A stretch of DNA of 64,000 nt from Acetoanaerobium sticklandii (GCF_000196455.1 NC_014614.1:882501-946500), one strand, 5' to 3'; counted from the stretch's first letter, positions 8,336-16,131 are shown. Notes: generated by a model not told the origin, from the sequence alone. A program made the numbers and translations.

Positions 8336-9403
8336 ATGGCAAATAGAATTCTAGTTATGAATATGGGGTCTACCTCTACAAAGCTAGCAGTATATGAAGA
8401 TGAGATTAATATATGGACTAAAAATATAGCTCACGACAAATCAGTATTTAAAAAATTTACTCATTATACTCTTCAGTATGATTATAGAAAAGCAGTTGTA
8501 CTTGAGTATTTGAAAAGTAAAAATGAGAATTTAGAGAACTTTACTGTCATTGTAAGTAGAGGTGGAACAATAAGACCTGTATCTGGAGGAGTCTTTTATA
8601 TATCTGAGCAAATGATTGAAGATGGTTTATCGGGAAAATACGGAGACCATCCATGCAATCTTAGTATGAAGCTTGCATTTGAACTTGCAGTCCAATATCG
8701 AGCAGTAGCTTTGACGGTGGATCCCCCAGTATGCGATGAGCTCTGCACAGAAGCTACGTATTCAGGACTTCCAGAAATTGAAAGGATGGCTGTTTTTCAT
8801 GCACTTAATCAAAGGGCAATAGCCAGAAGATATTGTGATGAGCATAGTAAAAATTATACAAAACTAAATCTTATAGTAGCACATATAGGCGGAGGGATAT
8901 CTGTAGGTGCTCATCAGAGAGGTAAAATTATAGATGTAAATAATGCACTAGCTGGAGATGGACCTTTTGGATTAGAACGTTCAGGGAGTCTTCCTGTAGG
9001 CGATTTAATCAAGCTATGCTATAGCGGAAAATACACAAAAGAAGAGATGCTCCACAGAGTAAATGGAAAAGGTGGAGTATCAGCATATATTGATGAATCA
9101 GATGGGAAAGTATTAGAGCATAAAATACTACTTGGCGATGAATATACTTTAGAGGTTGTGAGTGCTATGGCGTATCAGGTAGCTAAAGAAATAGGGGCTA
9201 CGGCAAGTGTTTTAAATGGAGAGGTAGATGCAATCTTATTAACTGGTGGATTAGCTTATTGGGACAGATTCACTAATATGATAACAAAAAAAATAGGATT
9301 TATAGCTGATATTTATATTTATCCTGGTGAGGATGAAATGCTTTCTCTTGCAAATGGAGCTTATAGACATATAAATGGCATAGAACTTGCAAAAAACTAT
9401 TAA
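8336..9403 (+). CDS. buk: Butyrate (branched-chain fatty acid) kinase
   Basis: A 355-residue acetate-kinase-superfamily enzyme that makes ATP from butyryl- or isobutyryl-phosphate. Family landmarks are NMGSTSTKLAVYED at the N terminus, VSRGGTIRPVSGG, FHALNQRAIAR, AHIGGGISVGAH, GDGPFGLERSGSLP and LTGGLAYW. The length matches Buk rather than acetate kinase (about 400 residues). AGGAGGT lies 5-6 bases before the ATG. It follows the oxidoreductase genes directly. The phosphotransacylase (Ptb) needed between acyl-CoA and this kinase is not in the window and must be encoded elsewhere. Role inferred: substrate-level ATP from 2-oxoacid-derived acyl-CoA. Confidence 0.92.
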   Translation: MANRILVMNMGSTSTKLAVYEDEINIWTKNIAHDKSVFKKFTHYTLQYDYRKAVVLEYLKSKNENLENFTVIVSRGGTIRPVSGGVFYISEQMIEDGLSGKYGDHPCNLSMKLAFELAVQYRAVALTVDPPVCDELCTEATYSGLPEIERMAVFHALNQRAIARRYCDEHSKNYTKLNLIVAHIGGGISVGAHQRGKIIDVNNALAGDGPFGLERSGSLPVGDLIKLCYSGKYTKEEMLHRVNGKGGVSAYIDESDGKVLEHKILLGDEYTLEVVSAMAYQVAKEIGATASVLNGEVDAILLTGGLAYWDRFTNMITKKIGFIADIYIYPGEDEMLSLANGAYRHINGIELAKNY

Positions 9404-9441
9404 ATTTTTAGACTATTCTAAAATATTTTTTATACTTCTGA

Positions 9442-9447
9442 TATAAT
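9442..9447 (+). promoter_or_regulatory. Possible -10 element before small protein/asparaginase pair
   Basis: TATAAT in the 100-base gap after butyrate kinase. No good -35 is visible 17 bases upstream, so this is weak support for separate transcription of the next two genes. Confidence 0.3.
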
Positions 9448-9505
9448 AGTAATAACTACTCCTAGTAATACTTTTGAGAGTGAATAATAAATGGGGAGGT
9501 CTGTT

Positions 9506-9793
9506 ATGAAAAAGTATCCTACGCTTTTTGAAGCAGTAAAAGATGCCATTAATTTATGTGACAGCTGGAGATTTATGTATGCAGATGAAATCTACTATAA
9601 AGATAATTTTCTAGGTATAGCACAGGTGTACGATGAAGATAGCATGGCTGATGAGGATAGTTTTTATATAGTTGCTCCAAGTGGAGCTATAGGCTTTAGT
9701 GAAGATGAAGGAGAAACTATAGAGTGGCTATTTGTAAGAGCTGATAACCAAAAAGAGAAGCTACCTTCATCACTTGCTGAGATGGAGGGATAA
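9506..9793 (+). CDS. Small conserved-looking acidic protein of unknown function
   Basis: A 95-residue acidic protein with no signal peptide or membrane segment. Coding is supported by an excellent GGGGAGG at 9493-9499 before the ATG at 9506 (an in-frame ATG at 9491 overlaps that site and is rejected) and by close coupling to the next gene (3 bases between stop and start). I do not recognise a domain. The sequence mixes aromatic and acidic patches (WRFMYADEIYYKDN, DEDSMADEDSFYIV) ending in IEWLFVRADNQKEK, which resembles a small alpha-beta accessory fold. Its position ahead of asparaginase suggests a linked role, by inference only. Confidence 0.7.
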   Translation: MKKYPTLFEAVKDAINLCDSWRFMYADEIYYKDNFLGIAQVYDEDSMADEDSFYIVAPSGAIGFSEDEGETIEWLFVRADNQKEKLPSSLAEMEG

Positions 9794-9796
9794 GCT

Positions 9797-10807
9797 ATGT
9801 CTGAAGTTTTGATTAATGTTACAAGAGGGCCAGTAGTAGAATCAATGCATAGAGGAGATGCAGTTGCTGTAGACAACACAGGAAAAATTTTATATCAAAT
9901 AGGTGACCCATATAAGGTTACATATCTTAGATCATCAGCAAAGCCACTTCAAACTATAAATGTATTTTTAAGCGGAGCAGTAGATAAATATAAATTTGAT
10001 GACAGCGAAATTTCCATTATGTGTGCATCGCATTATTGTGAAGATTTTCATTTAAAGGTAATTGATTCTATGCTTGAAAAGCTTGGGCTTAATCTTAATA
10101 ATCTAGATTGTGGCAGTATTTATTCCATTAGCCCAAAGCATTATGAAAGACAATTAAAGGAAAATCATGTACTTACTCAGGCAAACAACGATTGCTCAGG
10201 TAAGCACTGCGGAATGCTAGCTTCTTGCTTGGTAAAAGGATATAGCTTAGAGAACTACACAAAGTTTGAACATGAGCTTCAAAAAGATATATTAAATAGC
10301 CTTTCATATATGTGCGAAATTGAACCGGAAAAAATCAGTATAGGAGTAGATGGGTGTACAGTTCCAGTACATGCTATGCCTATTTATAATATGGCACTTG
10401 GATTTGCAAAGCTAGCTAATCCAGAAAACCTAGACTCTGATTACAAAGCTGCTTGTGAAAGAATTTTTGATGCAATGAATAATTCTCCAGAGATGGTGTC
10501 TGGAACAGATGGTTTTTGTACTGAGCTTATAAGGCATACCAATGGTAAATTAATTGGAAAGCTAGGAGCAGAAGGGATTTACTGCATAGGTATAAAAGGA
10601 AAAAATATTGGACTTGCAGTTAAGATTGAAGATGGAAATTATTCTAGAGCGATAAATCCAGCAGTAACGAAATGCCTAGAGGATATGCAGGTTTTGGAGC
10701 CGAGTGAGCTTGAAAATCTAAAAAGCTTTTCTAAAGTACCTAATTACAACAATAAAAATGAAGTAATAGGCTATATAGAGCCTTGCTTTGAATTTAATAA
10801 AATATAA
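9797..10807 (+). CDS. L-asparaginase, type II Rhizobium-like (Asparaginase_II family)
   Basis: A 336-residue enzyme of the Asparaginase_II family (Rhizobium etli type), unrelated to E. coli AnsA/AnsB. It should hydrolyse asparagine to aspartate and ammonia. Visible family marks are VTRGPVVESMHRGDAVAVD, LRSSAKPLQ, the NDCSGKHCGMLASC segment with its metal-linked serine/lysine/cysteine cluster, DGCTVPVHAMP and SGTDGFCTEL. It has no signal peptide, so it is cytoplasmic. GGAGGG lies before the ATG. Amino-acid degradation fits the neighbouring 2-oxoacid oxidoreductase and butyrate kinase. A strong terminator follows. Confidence 0.85.
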   Translation: MSEVLINVTRGPVVESMHRGDAVAVDNTGKILYQIGDPYKVTYLRSSAKPLQTINVFLSGAVDKYKFDDSEISIMCASHYCEDFHLKVIDSMLEKLGLNLNNLDCGSIYSISPKHYERQLKENHVLTQANNDCSGKHCGMLASCLVKGYSLENYTKFEHELQKDILNSLSYMCEIEPEKISIGVDGCTVPVHAMPIYNMALGFAKLANPENLDSDYKAACERIFDAMNNSPEMVSGTDGFCTELIRHTNGKLIGKLGAEGIYCIGIKGKNIGLAVKIEDGNYSRAINPAVTKCLEDMQVLEPSELENLKSFSKVPNYNNKNEVIGYIEPCFEFNKI

Positions 10808-10876
10808 AGTAGAAACTAAACTATTAAGGCAGTAAAAGACTGCTGATGAGTATAGAAAATCTTACTTAATCACAAA

Positions 10877-10918
10877 AAACTTCTGTCAATTATTCTTAGG
10901 ATTAACAGGAGTTTTTTT
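10877..10918 (+). terminator. Intrinsic terminator after asparaginase gene
   Basis: AAACTTCTGT pairs with ACAGGAGTTT (one G-U), followed by a T7 run. The 331-base gap 10808-11138 otherwise holds a doubtful 44-codon frame and the receptor's leader. Confidence 0.7.
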
Positions 10919-11053
10919 ATGGATAAAAAAAGCGATAAAAAATCGATAATAAAAGCAATTACAAGAGTAATGGAAAAATATAGCTATAAAGAACTATATA
11001 AATATAAGTTTTATAGTAAAAAAATAATATTTTCTTTGATTAATTTGTTTTGA
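10919..11053 (+). CDS. Possible 44-residue basic peptide (doubtful)
   Basis: A short frame starting MDKKSDKKSII and ending IIFSLINLF, very lysine- and tyrosine-rich. An AGGAG sits 7 bases before the ATG, but that AGGAG is the 3' arm of the asparaginase terminator, so the ribosome site would be hidden whenever the hairpin forms. There is no recognisable domain. It may be chance in AT-rich DNA. Confidence 0.18.
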   Translation: MDKKSDKKSIIKAITRVMEKYSYKELYKYKFYSKKIIFSLINLF

Positions 11054-11138
11054 AACTATACTCAAAGGGTATAAAATTTCTTGTGCATATAAAAAGCATA
11101 ACAGTTTATATACAGCATAACTATTGTAGGAGGCAATC

Positions 11139-12785
11139 ATGAAAATAAAAAACAAGTTAATATTAAATTTTGGAATATTGATTTTAGTATCAGTTATAAT
11201 TGTTGGCATAAACATTACTACATTTAAGACCATGGAAAGTGACTCAAGCTTCGTAAATCAAGCGGGAAGCTTAAGAGCGATGAACTATAAAATGACTGAG
11301 CTAGCAAATCAAACAGTGTACAGAGATAGCTCTAAAGCAAAGTCGGATTTAGAAGAAACTATGGCTAATTTTGAAAAAACTTTAAGTGATGTTAGCAGTG
11401 GAAATAAGGAATTGATGCTTAAAAAGCCAACAAATGAAGCTACAACAGCAGGATTAGAGCAAATTAATTCTAGATGGAGCAAGGAGTTCAAGCCAGCTAT
11501 AGAAAATATTATTAAATCCTCAAGTGAAGCAGACATGGAATTTATTAATTCAAATGTAGATAGCTATGTTTCACAAATAAATGAAATAGTTAACGACTAC
11601 TCAAGATATTCTCGTGAAAAAGTTGTAAAAGCTCAAATGATGAATTTTGCTTTAGTTGTTATAGCATTAATAATTGGTGTGCTTGCACTTGTTATATTAA
11701 ATAGAGGAATAGTTAGTCCCATAAAACAGCTAAGCAAGGACTTAAGAGCTTTATCAGAAGGCAATGGAGATTTGACAAAGAGGATAGAGGTAAAATCAAA
11801 AGACGAAGTAGGAGAAATGACTATTTATTTCAATACTTTTATCGAAAACATCCACAATATAGTCAAAGATATCTCTAATATATCTGGAGTTTTATCAAAC
11901 AACATGGAAACTATAAGCAATACTACAGAGGAGCTTACAAAATCAACAGAGATGATAGCAATGTCATCAATGGATGTAGCTGAAGGCTCTATGCTTCAAA
12001 ATACTAAGCTAGAAGATTTAAATGAGTTAGTAGTTAAGATTCAAAGTAATATAGAAAATGTATCAAGTAGAGCTCAGGAAACTTTAAAATCATCAGAAGA
12101 GTCTCAAAAATATGTTATGTTTGGAGATAAGCAAGTAGAAATTCAGTCAAGAGAGCTTGCTGATTTTATAAGTTCTATAAAAGATGCTTCTGTAACCGTA
12201 GAGGAATTAAATAAATCATCGGAAGAAATAAAAGCTATGGTTGACTTAATTCATAGCGTTTCATCCCAAACAAATCTGCTTGCACTTAATGCATCTATAG
12301 AAGCGGCTAGGGCAGGAGAAGCAGGAAGAGGCTTTGCAGTTGTTGCAGATGAGATAAGAAAGCTAGCAGAAGAGACATCTAGCTCAGCGCAAAAGATAAG
12401 TACAATCGTGGATAATATAGGAGATAGGACAGTTAATGTTAAAACATCAATGGACCAGCTAGTAGATAGAACCAAGGTGCAGGAAAAATCTATGGAAACT
12501 TTAAAAGCAAAATTAAAGGATATATTAAATAGAGCTAAAAGAACTGTAGAAGAGTCAAATTCCATAATGGATATTTCATCAGAAGTGAAAAGTGAATTTA
12601 ATAGTATTACAATGTCGGCATCAGAGATAAAGGATGTAGCAGTTCAAAATTCATCAAACACACAAGATGTAGCCTCTGCTGTTGAAGAGCAAACAGCATC
12701 CTTCCAAGAAGTGTCGTCAAACATCAATTCTATCAATGATATGGCACACGACTTAACGAACATAGTATCTAGATTTAAGATATAG
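11139..12785 (+). CDS. Methyl-accepting chemotaxis protein with PilJ/NarX-type sensor
   Basis: A 548-residue membrane chemoreceptor. TM1 is about residues 8-28 and TM2 about 172-192. The extracellular four-helix sensor begins with QAGSLRAMNYKMTELANQ, the signature of the PilJ/NarX type IV pilus or nitrate sensor N-terminal domain. A HAMP domain follows (about 192-245, RGIVSPIKQLSKDL), then a long coiled coil and the conserved signalling tip SVSSQTNLLALNASIEAARAG. It should feed CheA/CheW. AGGAGG lies 6 bases before the ATG. It is monocistronic, with a long leader upstream and a strong terminator downstream. The ligand is unknown; PilJ-type domains are linked to oxyanions or pilus control. Confidence 0.9.
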   Translation: MKIKNKLILNFGILILVSVIIVGINITTFKTMESDSSFVNQAGSLRAMNYKMTELANQTVYRDSSKAKSDLEETMANFEKTLSDVSSGNKELMLKKPTNEATTAGLEQINSRWSKEFKPAIENIIKSSSEADMEFINSNVDSYVSQINEIVNDYSRYSREKVVKAQMMNFALVVIALIIGVLALVILNRGIVSPIKQLSKDLRALSEGNGDLTKRIEVKSKDEVGEMTIYFNTFIENIHNIVKDISNISGVLSNNMETISNTTEELTKSTEMIAMSSMDVAEGSMLQNTKLEDLNELVVKIQSNIENVSSRAQETLKSSEESQKYVMFGDKQVEIQSRELADFISSIKDASVTVEELNKSSEEIKAMVDLIHSVSSQTNLLALNASIEAARAGEAGRGFAVVADEIRKLAEETSSSAQKISTIVDNIGDRTVNVKTSMDQLVDRTKVQEKSMETLKAKLKDILNRAKRTVEESNSIMDISSEVKSEFNSITMSASEIKDVAVQNSSNTQDVASAVEEQTASFQEVSSNINSINDMAHDLTNIVSRFKI

Positions 12786-12821
12786 TAAAAATAAACTATC
12801 TATTTATAAATTGATTTTAAT

Positions 12822-12862
12822 AAAAAATGGATGTAGAGGAATCAACCTCTAGCATCCATTTT
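12822..12862. terminator. Bidirectional terminator
   Basis: AAAAAATGGATG-T-AGAGG pairs with CCTCT-A-GCATCCATTTTTT around a short loop. It serves the chemoreceptor gene and the convergent thioredoxin gene. Confidence 0.8.
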
Positions 12863-12863
12863 T

Positions 12864-13091
12864 TTATAGATATTTTTTCACATCTTCAGCAGATAAAACT
12901 CTTCCTGATGATTTTACTACTTCATCAACTACTAGCGCAGGAGTTTTCATAACACCATAAGCCATGATTTCTTGAAAATCTTCTACCTTTTCAATAGTAG
13001 CCTCTAGCCCAAGCTCTTTTACTGCCTGCTGAGCACTTTGCTCTAGCTTCTTACAATTTGCACATCCAGATCCAAGTATTTTAATTACCAT
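12864..13091 (-). CDS. Small CxxC thioredoxin/glutaredoxin-like protein (redox-active disulfide protein 2 type)
   Basis: A 75-residue thioredoxin-fold protein with the active motif Cys10-Ala-Asn-Cys13 (GSGCANCKKLEQ) and the short MTH895-like sheet-helix pattern ending MKTPALVVDE (cis-proline). This family is regularly found beside YraQ/ArsP-type permeases, as here. It is last in the minus-strand order ArsR, permease, thioredoxin, 94 bases after the permease, with GGAGG ahead of its start. Likely role: thiol reduction or metalloid handoff linked to the permease. That is inference from context; the fold call is firm. Confidence 0.85.
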   Translation of the reverse strand: MVIKILGSGCANCKKLEQSAQQAVKELGLEATIEKVEDFQEIMAYGVMKTPALVVDEVVKSSGRVLSAEDVKKYL

Positions 13092-13185
13092 AAAAAATAC
13101 CTCCTCATAATAATAATTATATTTTCAAATTTAAACAGTACTCTTTAATAAAAGAGCCATATTTTGAATATTAGAGTTGATACTA

Positions 13186-14190
13186 CTAAAGTAGTAGATA
13201 TCCTAACGCATTAAACGTGTAGCCTATTATCAGTATTCCAGTAGTTACTATTCCTGCAAAAATAACTAAAAGCTTAGTTTTAACTACTTTTTTAAGAAGT
13301 ATCATAGATGGAAGAGATAGTGCAGTAACAGCCATCATAAACGAAAGAGCTGTTCCGATTCCTACACCTTTTGAAACTAATGCCTCAGCTATAGGAAGAG
13401 TTCCAAATATATCTGCATACATAGGTACGCCTACTGCTGTAGCTAGTAAAACTGAATACCATTTATCCTGACCTAGTAAAGCGGAAATGACATTTTCAGG
13501 AATCCAGTTGTGAATAGCGGCGCCTATTCCTACACCTATAATGATGTATAACCAAACCTTTTTTATTATATCTACAACCTGCTCTTTAGAAAAATCAAGT
13601 CTATCTTTAGTAGTCATTTCTTCTAGCTCAATTTCTCTTAGCTTGTTGCCATAAACAAAGGGTTCTACATATTTCTCTAGTTTAAACTTGCTTATTAAGC
13701 TTCCGCCAATAACTGCAAGAATAAGTCCAACAACAACATAAGCGATAGCGATTCTCCAGTTGAATATACTAGCGAGTAGAAGAACAGAAGCTAAATCTAC
13801 CAAAGGTGAAGATATCAAAAATGAAAATGTAACTCCTATAGGGAGCCCTGCACTTGTAAAGCCAATGAACAGCGGGATAGAAGAACAAGAGCAAAATGGA
13901 GTAACTGTTCCAAGGAGTGCTCCTAGTATATTAGCAGTGATTCCATCAAATCTTCCTAATATTTTCCTAGTTCTTTCTGGAGGGAAAAAGCTTTGAATAT
14001 ATGAAATTGTAAATATAAGTACAGATAGAAGAATAAATATTTTTATTACATCATAAATAAAAAAATGTATACTTCCGCCTAGCTTCGTATTGATATCAAG
14101 CTTGAATGCTTTGTTTACAAAAAGCTCTACCAAATCATAAAGCCAGACCATTTTTAACAGCTGATTGTTAAGCCATTGAAAAATAATCAT
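13186..14190 (-). CDS. YraQ/ArsP-family permease (DUF318)
   Basis: A 334-residue membrane protein with about eight to nine hydrophobic helices in two halves. The family hallmark is LGTVTPFCSCSSIPLFIGFTSAG, a Cys-x-Cys-Ser-Ser in a membrane segment, with the paired GVPMYADIFGTLPIAEALVSKG in the second half. Members include ArsP, which exports trivalent methyl-arsenicals. It is preceded by an ArsR-type repressor (25 bases) and followed by a CxxC thioredoxin, consistent with metalloid or thiol-reactive substrate export. A highly charged loop (about residues 185-205) separates the halves. The substrate is inferred from context. Confidence 0.85.
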   Translation of the reverse strand: MIIFQWLNNQLLKMVWLYDLVELFVNKAFKLDINTKLGGSIHFFIYDVIKIFILLSVLIFTISYIQSFFPPERTRKILGRFDGITANILGALLGTVTPFCSCSSIPLFIGFTSAGLPIGVTFSFLISSPLVDLASVLLLASIFNWRIAIAYVVVGLILAVIGGSLISKFKLEKYVEPFVYGNKLREIELEEMTTKDRLDFSKEQVVDIIKKVWLYIIIGVGIGAAIHNWIPENVISALLGQDKWYSVLLATAVGVPMYADIFGTLPIAEALVSKGVGIGTALSFMMAVTALSLPSMILLKKVVKTKLLVIFAGIVTTGILIIGYTFNALGYLLL

Positions 14191-14215
14191 TAAATTATCT
14201 CCCTTCTAAATAAGA

Positions 14216-14566
14216 TTATAAAACTGGGTTACAGCATTGATTGAGATAGATATCTTTATCTGAAAGTCTTGATTTATCAAGTACTAGTTGAGGATATAGT
14301 TCAATGTTTTCTGCTATATCGTCTAGTAATTTTATAAATACTTTATTATCTAAGTTTAAAGAGTAAAAAACAAACTTTTCTTTTCTAGTATCTTTTACTA
14401 AATTTAAATCTCTTAGTTTAGAAAGATTTTTTGAAATAGTAGGCTGAGATAGTTCAAGTATTCCAGTTAATTGACATACACAGAGCTCTTGATGATATAA
14501 CATCATTATGATTCTTAGTCTTGATTCATCAGATAAAAGTTTAAATAAATTAATAAGTTGGTTCAT
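14216..14566 (-). CDS. ArsR-family metalloregulator
   Basis: A 116-residue winged-helix repressor. The dimer helix and HTH (SQPTISKNLSKLRDLNLV) follow the ELCVCQLTG motif, in which Cys-x-Cys sits exactly where As(III)-binding ArsR proteins carry ELCVCDL. Extra cysteines (NQCC) lie at the C terminus. It is first of the minus-strand operon with the YraQ-type permease and thioredoxin. A 15-bp-arm palindrome covers its predicted start site, giving a likely autoregulatory operator. AAAGGAGA precedes the start. As(III) or Sb(III) derepression is the expected behaviour from the family. Confidence 0.9.
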   Translation of the reverse strand: MNQLINLFKLLSDESRLRIIMMLYHQELCVCQLTGILELSQPTISKNLSKLRDLNLVKDTRKEKFVFYSLNLDNKVFIKLLDDIAENIELYPQLVLDKSRLSDKDIYLNQCCNPVL

Positions 14567-14655
14567 GAAAATCTCCTTTACAATAAGAACTATGCATATT
14601 AAAACAATAAAGATTAATAGTGAACTCTAGGGATTCTGTTTTAATCACAATAAAA

Positions 14656-14717
14656 AACATGTACATATTCTCATATGGGAATATGTACATGTTAAATCTA
14701 AAGTATTACTTTGTCAA
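14656..14717 (-). promoter_or_regulatory. Promoter with palindromic operator for arsR-permease-thioredoxin operon
   Basis: Reading leftward: TTGACA (14717-14712), 17-base spacer, TAACAT (14694-14689), predicted start 14682. Two perfect 15-base arms (AACATGTACATATTC and its complement, 14656-14670 and 14679-14693) surround an 8-base centre and span about -11 to +27. On the minus strand the palindrome is followed by T6, so it could also terminate read-through from the permease pair. Confidence 0.6.
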
Positions 14718-14774
14718 TAATAATTTTCTGTATATATTATGGATTTTAAAAAAGTAAAAGATAATAATGTTATT

Positions 14775-14818
14775 ACCAAAGAAATATCATACAATTACTA
14801 AAGAAATATCATACAATT
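14775..14818. repeat. 22-bp tandem duplication
   Basis: Two adjacent 22-base units, 14775-14796 and 14797-14818, differ at one position (ACC versus ACT at the start, then AAAGAAATATCATACAATT in both). They lie just after the stop of the minus-strand permease half-gene. Confidence 0.85.
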
Positions 14819-14828
14819 TGCTATTACA

Positions 14829-15365
14829 TTATATAGATTCTTGTGCTTTTTTATAAATTTCATTGATTTCATCTTGAGGGACTATTTTAGATAGTATGGT
14901 AGCTATGATTATGATTCCAGGGATATTAATAAGGAATCTAGTCAGTGCAAACTTAGGACCTAGAGATGTTATTTCAAATAAAATAAGCGGAATTTTTGTT
15001 GTAGACCAAGCTCCTATGAATATGAGTATGTTTTTTAGTGACACACCTTTTTTCATAAATACTGCAGCTACTGGAAAAGCACCATAAAGTGGGCCAGCAG
15101 CAGCTGAACCTATAAACATTGCCAAAAGAATTCCTTTGAGGCCAGAGCCCTCTCCCATGAATTTTGTCATAGTTTCCTTTGGAACCCACACATCGAGAAG
15201 TCCTAGTAATAAGAAAATAGGTGGTATTACTTGAAGCATTTCCTTTAATGAAAAGCTAGTTATACCGATGATTTCTTTACCTAATGATTTATTAATAAAA
15301 GTCAATATAAGTACAGCAAGAAGTACGATTAAAAAAGCTCTGTATCTTTTTAATATAGGTATCAT
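14829..15365 (-). CDS. Half-size YraQ/ArsP-like permease, subunit 2
   Basis: A 178-residue membrane protein with about five hydrophobic helices, containing the permease-family core GSAAAGPLYGAFPVAAVFMKKGVS and the IGAWSTTKIPLILFE helix pair. It is about half the length of the fused permease at 13186-14190. It overlaps its partner gene by 4 bases (ATGA), so the two are translationally coupled and probably form a heterodimer equivalent to one full transporter. The Cys-Ser-Cys motif of the full-length homologue is absent. The substrate is unknown; the neighbourhood suggests metalloids or thiol-reactive compounds. Confidence 0.75.
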   Translation of the reverse strand: MIPILKRYRAFLIVLLAVLILTFINKSLGKEIIGITSFSLKEMLQVIPPIFLLLGLLDVWVPKETMTKFMGEGSGLKGILLAMFIGSAAAGPLYGAFPVAAVFMKKGVSLKNILIFIGAWSTTKIPLILFEITSLGPKFALTRFLINIPGIIIIATILSKIVPQDEINEIYKKAQESI

Positions 15366-15844
15366 AAGTTAGTCACCACCATTCCTACAACAATTGCAAC
15401 AATAAAAGAAAACATAAAAGCGAGCACATTTCTAGTGTAAGAAATTTTCTTGCCAAAATACTTAACTTCAACTGGTAATGTTACAATTCCAACCATCATA
15501 AGTGTAGATACAAAAGCGGCTATTTGCATGTATCCAGCTCCACCCTTTAAAAGAAGTGCAGCAGTAGGAAAAGCAACGAATCCAGGAATAAGTGTAATTG
15601 CTCCAATAATGGAAGCTAATATAACTCCAAACCACCCTGAACTTTCACCTAGCAAGCTAGAAATTAATTCATGATCTACTACTGCTAGAAGTACTCCTAT
15701 CAGAAGCATTATGACAAGTAATTCTGGAAGTATGTTTTCAAATGACTTCCAAGCTTTTTTTAGTGCCTTTTTTGTTTTTGATTTGTCCTTTAAGTATGAA
15801 GCAGCTAGCAGTATGATAGCTAAAGAATATAAGATTATATTCAT
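15362..15844 (-). CDS. Half-size YraQ/ArsP-like permease, subunit 1
   Basis: A 160-residue membrane protein with about four to five helices and the family core ITLIPGFVAFPTAALLLKGGAGYMQIAAFVSTLMMVG, described here by its FVAFPTAALL and STLMMVGIVTLP parts. It starts after AAAGGAGA, is first of a two-gene unit, and overlaps the second permease gene by 4 bases. A consensus promoter whose start lies in a 16-bp palindrome sits 50-100 bases upstream. Like its partner it lacks membrane Cys-x-Cys. Function inferred: one half of a two-component exporter. Confidence 0.75.
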   Translation of the reverse strand: MNIILYSLAIILLAASYLKDKSKTKKALKKAWKSFENILPELLVIMLLIGVLLAVVDHELISSLLGESSGWFGVILASIIGAITLIPGFVAFPTAALLLKGGAGYMQIAAFVSTLMMVGIVTLPVEVKYFGKKISYTRNVLAFMFSFIVAIVVGMVVTNL

Positions 15845-15894
15845 TCAAGTCTCCTTTCTTTCTTCTAGTAATAATATACTAAAATGATATATTT

Positions 15895-15941
15895 ATATAT
15901 TGCAATATATAGATGATACAGTTTGGATAAATATATGTCAA
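15895..15941 (-). promoter_or_regulatory. Promoter with 16-bp palindrome for half-permease operon
   Basis: Leftward TTGACA (15941-15936), exact 17-base spacer, TATCAT (15918-15913), predicted start 15906. The perfect palindrome ATATATTGCAATATAT (15895-15910) spans about -4 to +12, in the same register as the arsR/acr3 operator on the other side of the gap. Confidence 0.65.
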
Positions 15942-16064
15942 TAAAAATAAATTTCAGAATAAAAACTTGTCTTAGAAATTAGTAACCATAATACGCTTAT
16001 AATTTGAGATTTTTTAGATAGAATTATTATTTGTTAACATTAGGATAATAGATATGGTTTATTG

Positions 16065-16115
16065 TTGATTTAATATCAAGCCTATGTTATTATATATATC
16101 GATAGATATCGATAT
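16065..16115 (+). promoter_or_regulatory. Promoter with ArsR-type operator for arsR-acr3
   Basis: TTGATT (16065-16070), 17-base spacer, TATTAT (16088-16093), predicted start about 16100. ATATCGAT-AGAT-ATCGATAT (16096-16115), an 8-4-8 dyad, covers about -4 to +16 and ends just before the ribosome site of the second arsR gene. Confidence 0.65.
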
Positions 16116-16131
16116 GAAGGAGAGAAATAAA

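Noticed and set aside
9404..9505. Phosphotransbutyrylase gene next to buk
   Set aside because: Searched the gap and neighbours; no coding sequence resembling Ptb.
12251..12565. Minus-strand 104-codon frame in the chemoreceptor
   Set aside because: Mirror of the coiled-coil coding region; no start signal and no domain.
14656..14818. CRISPR-like look of palindrome plus 22-bp repeats
   Set aside because: Only two adjacent units without spacers, and the palindrome is a separate single element; no cas genes.
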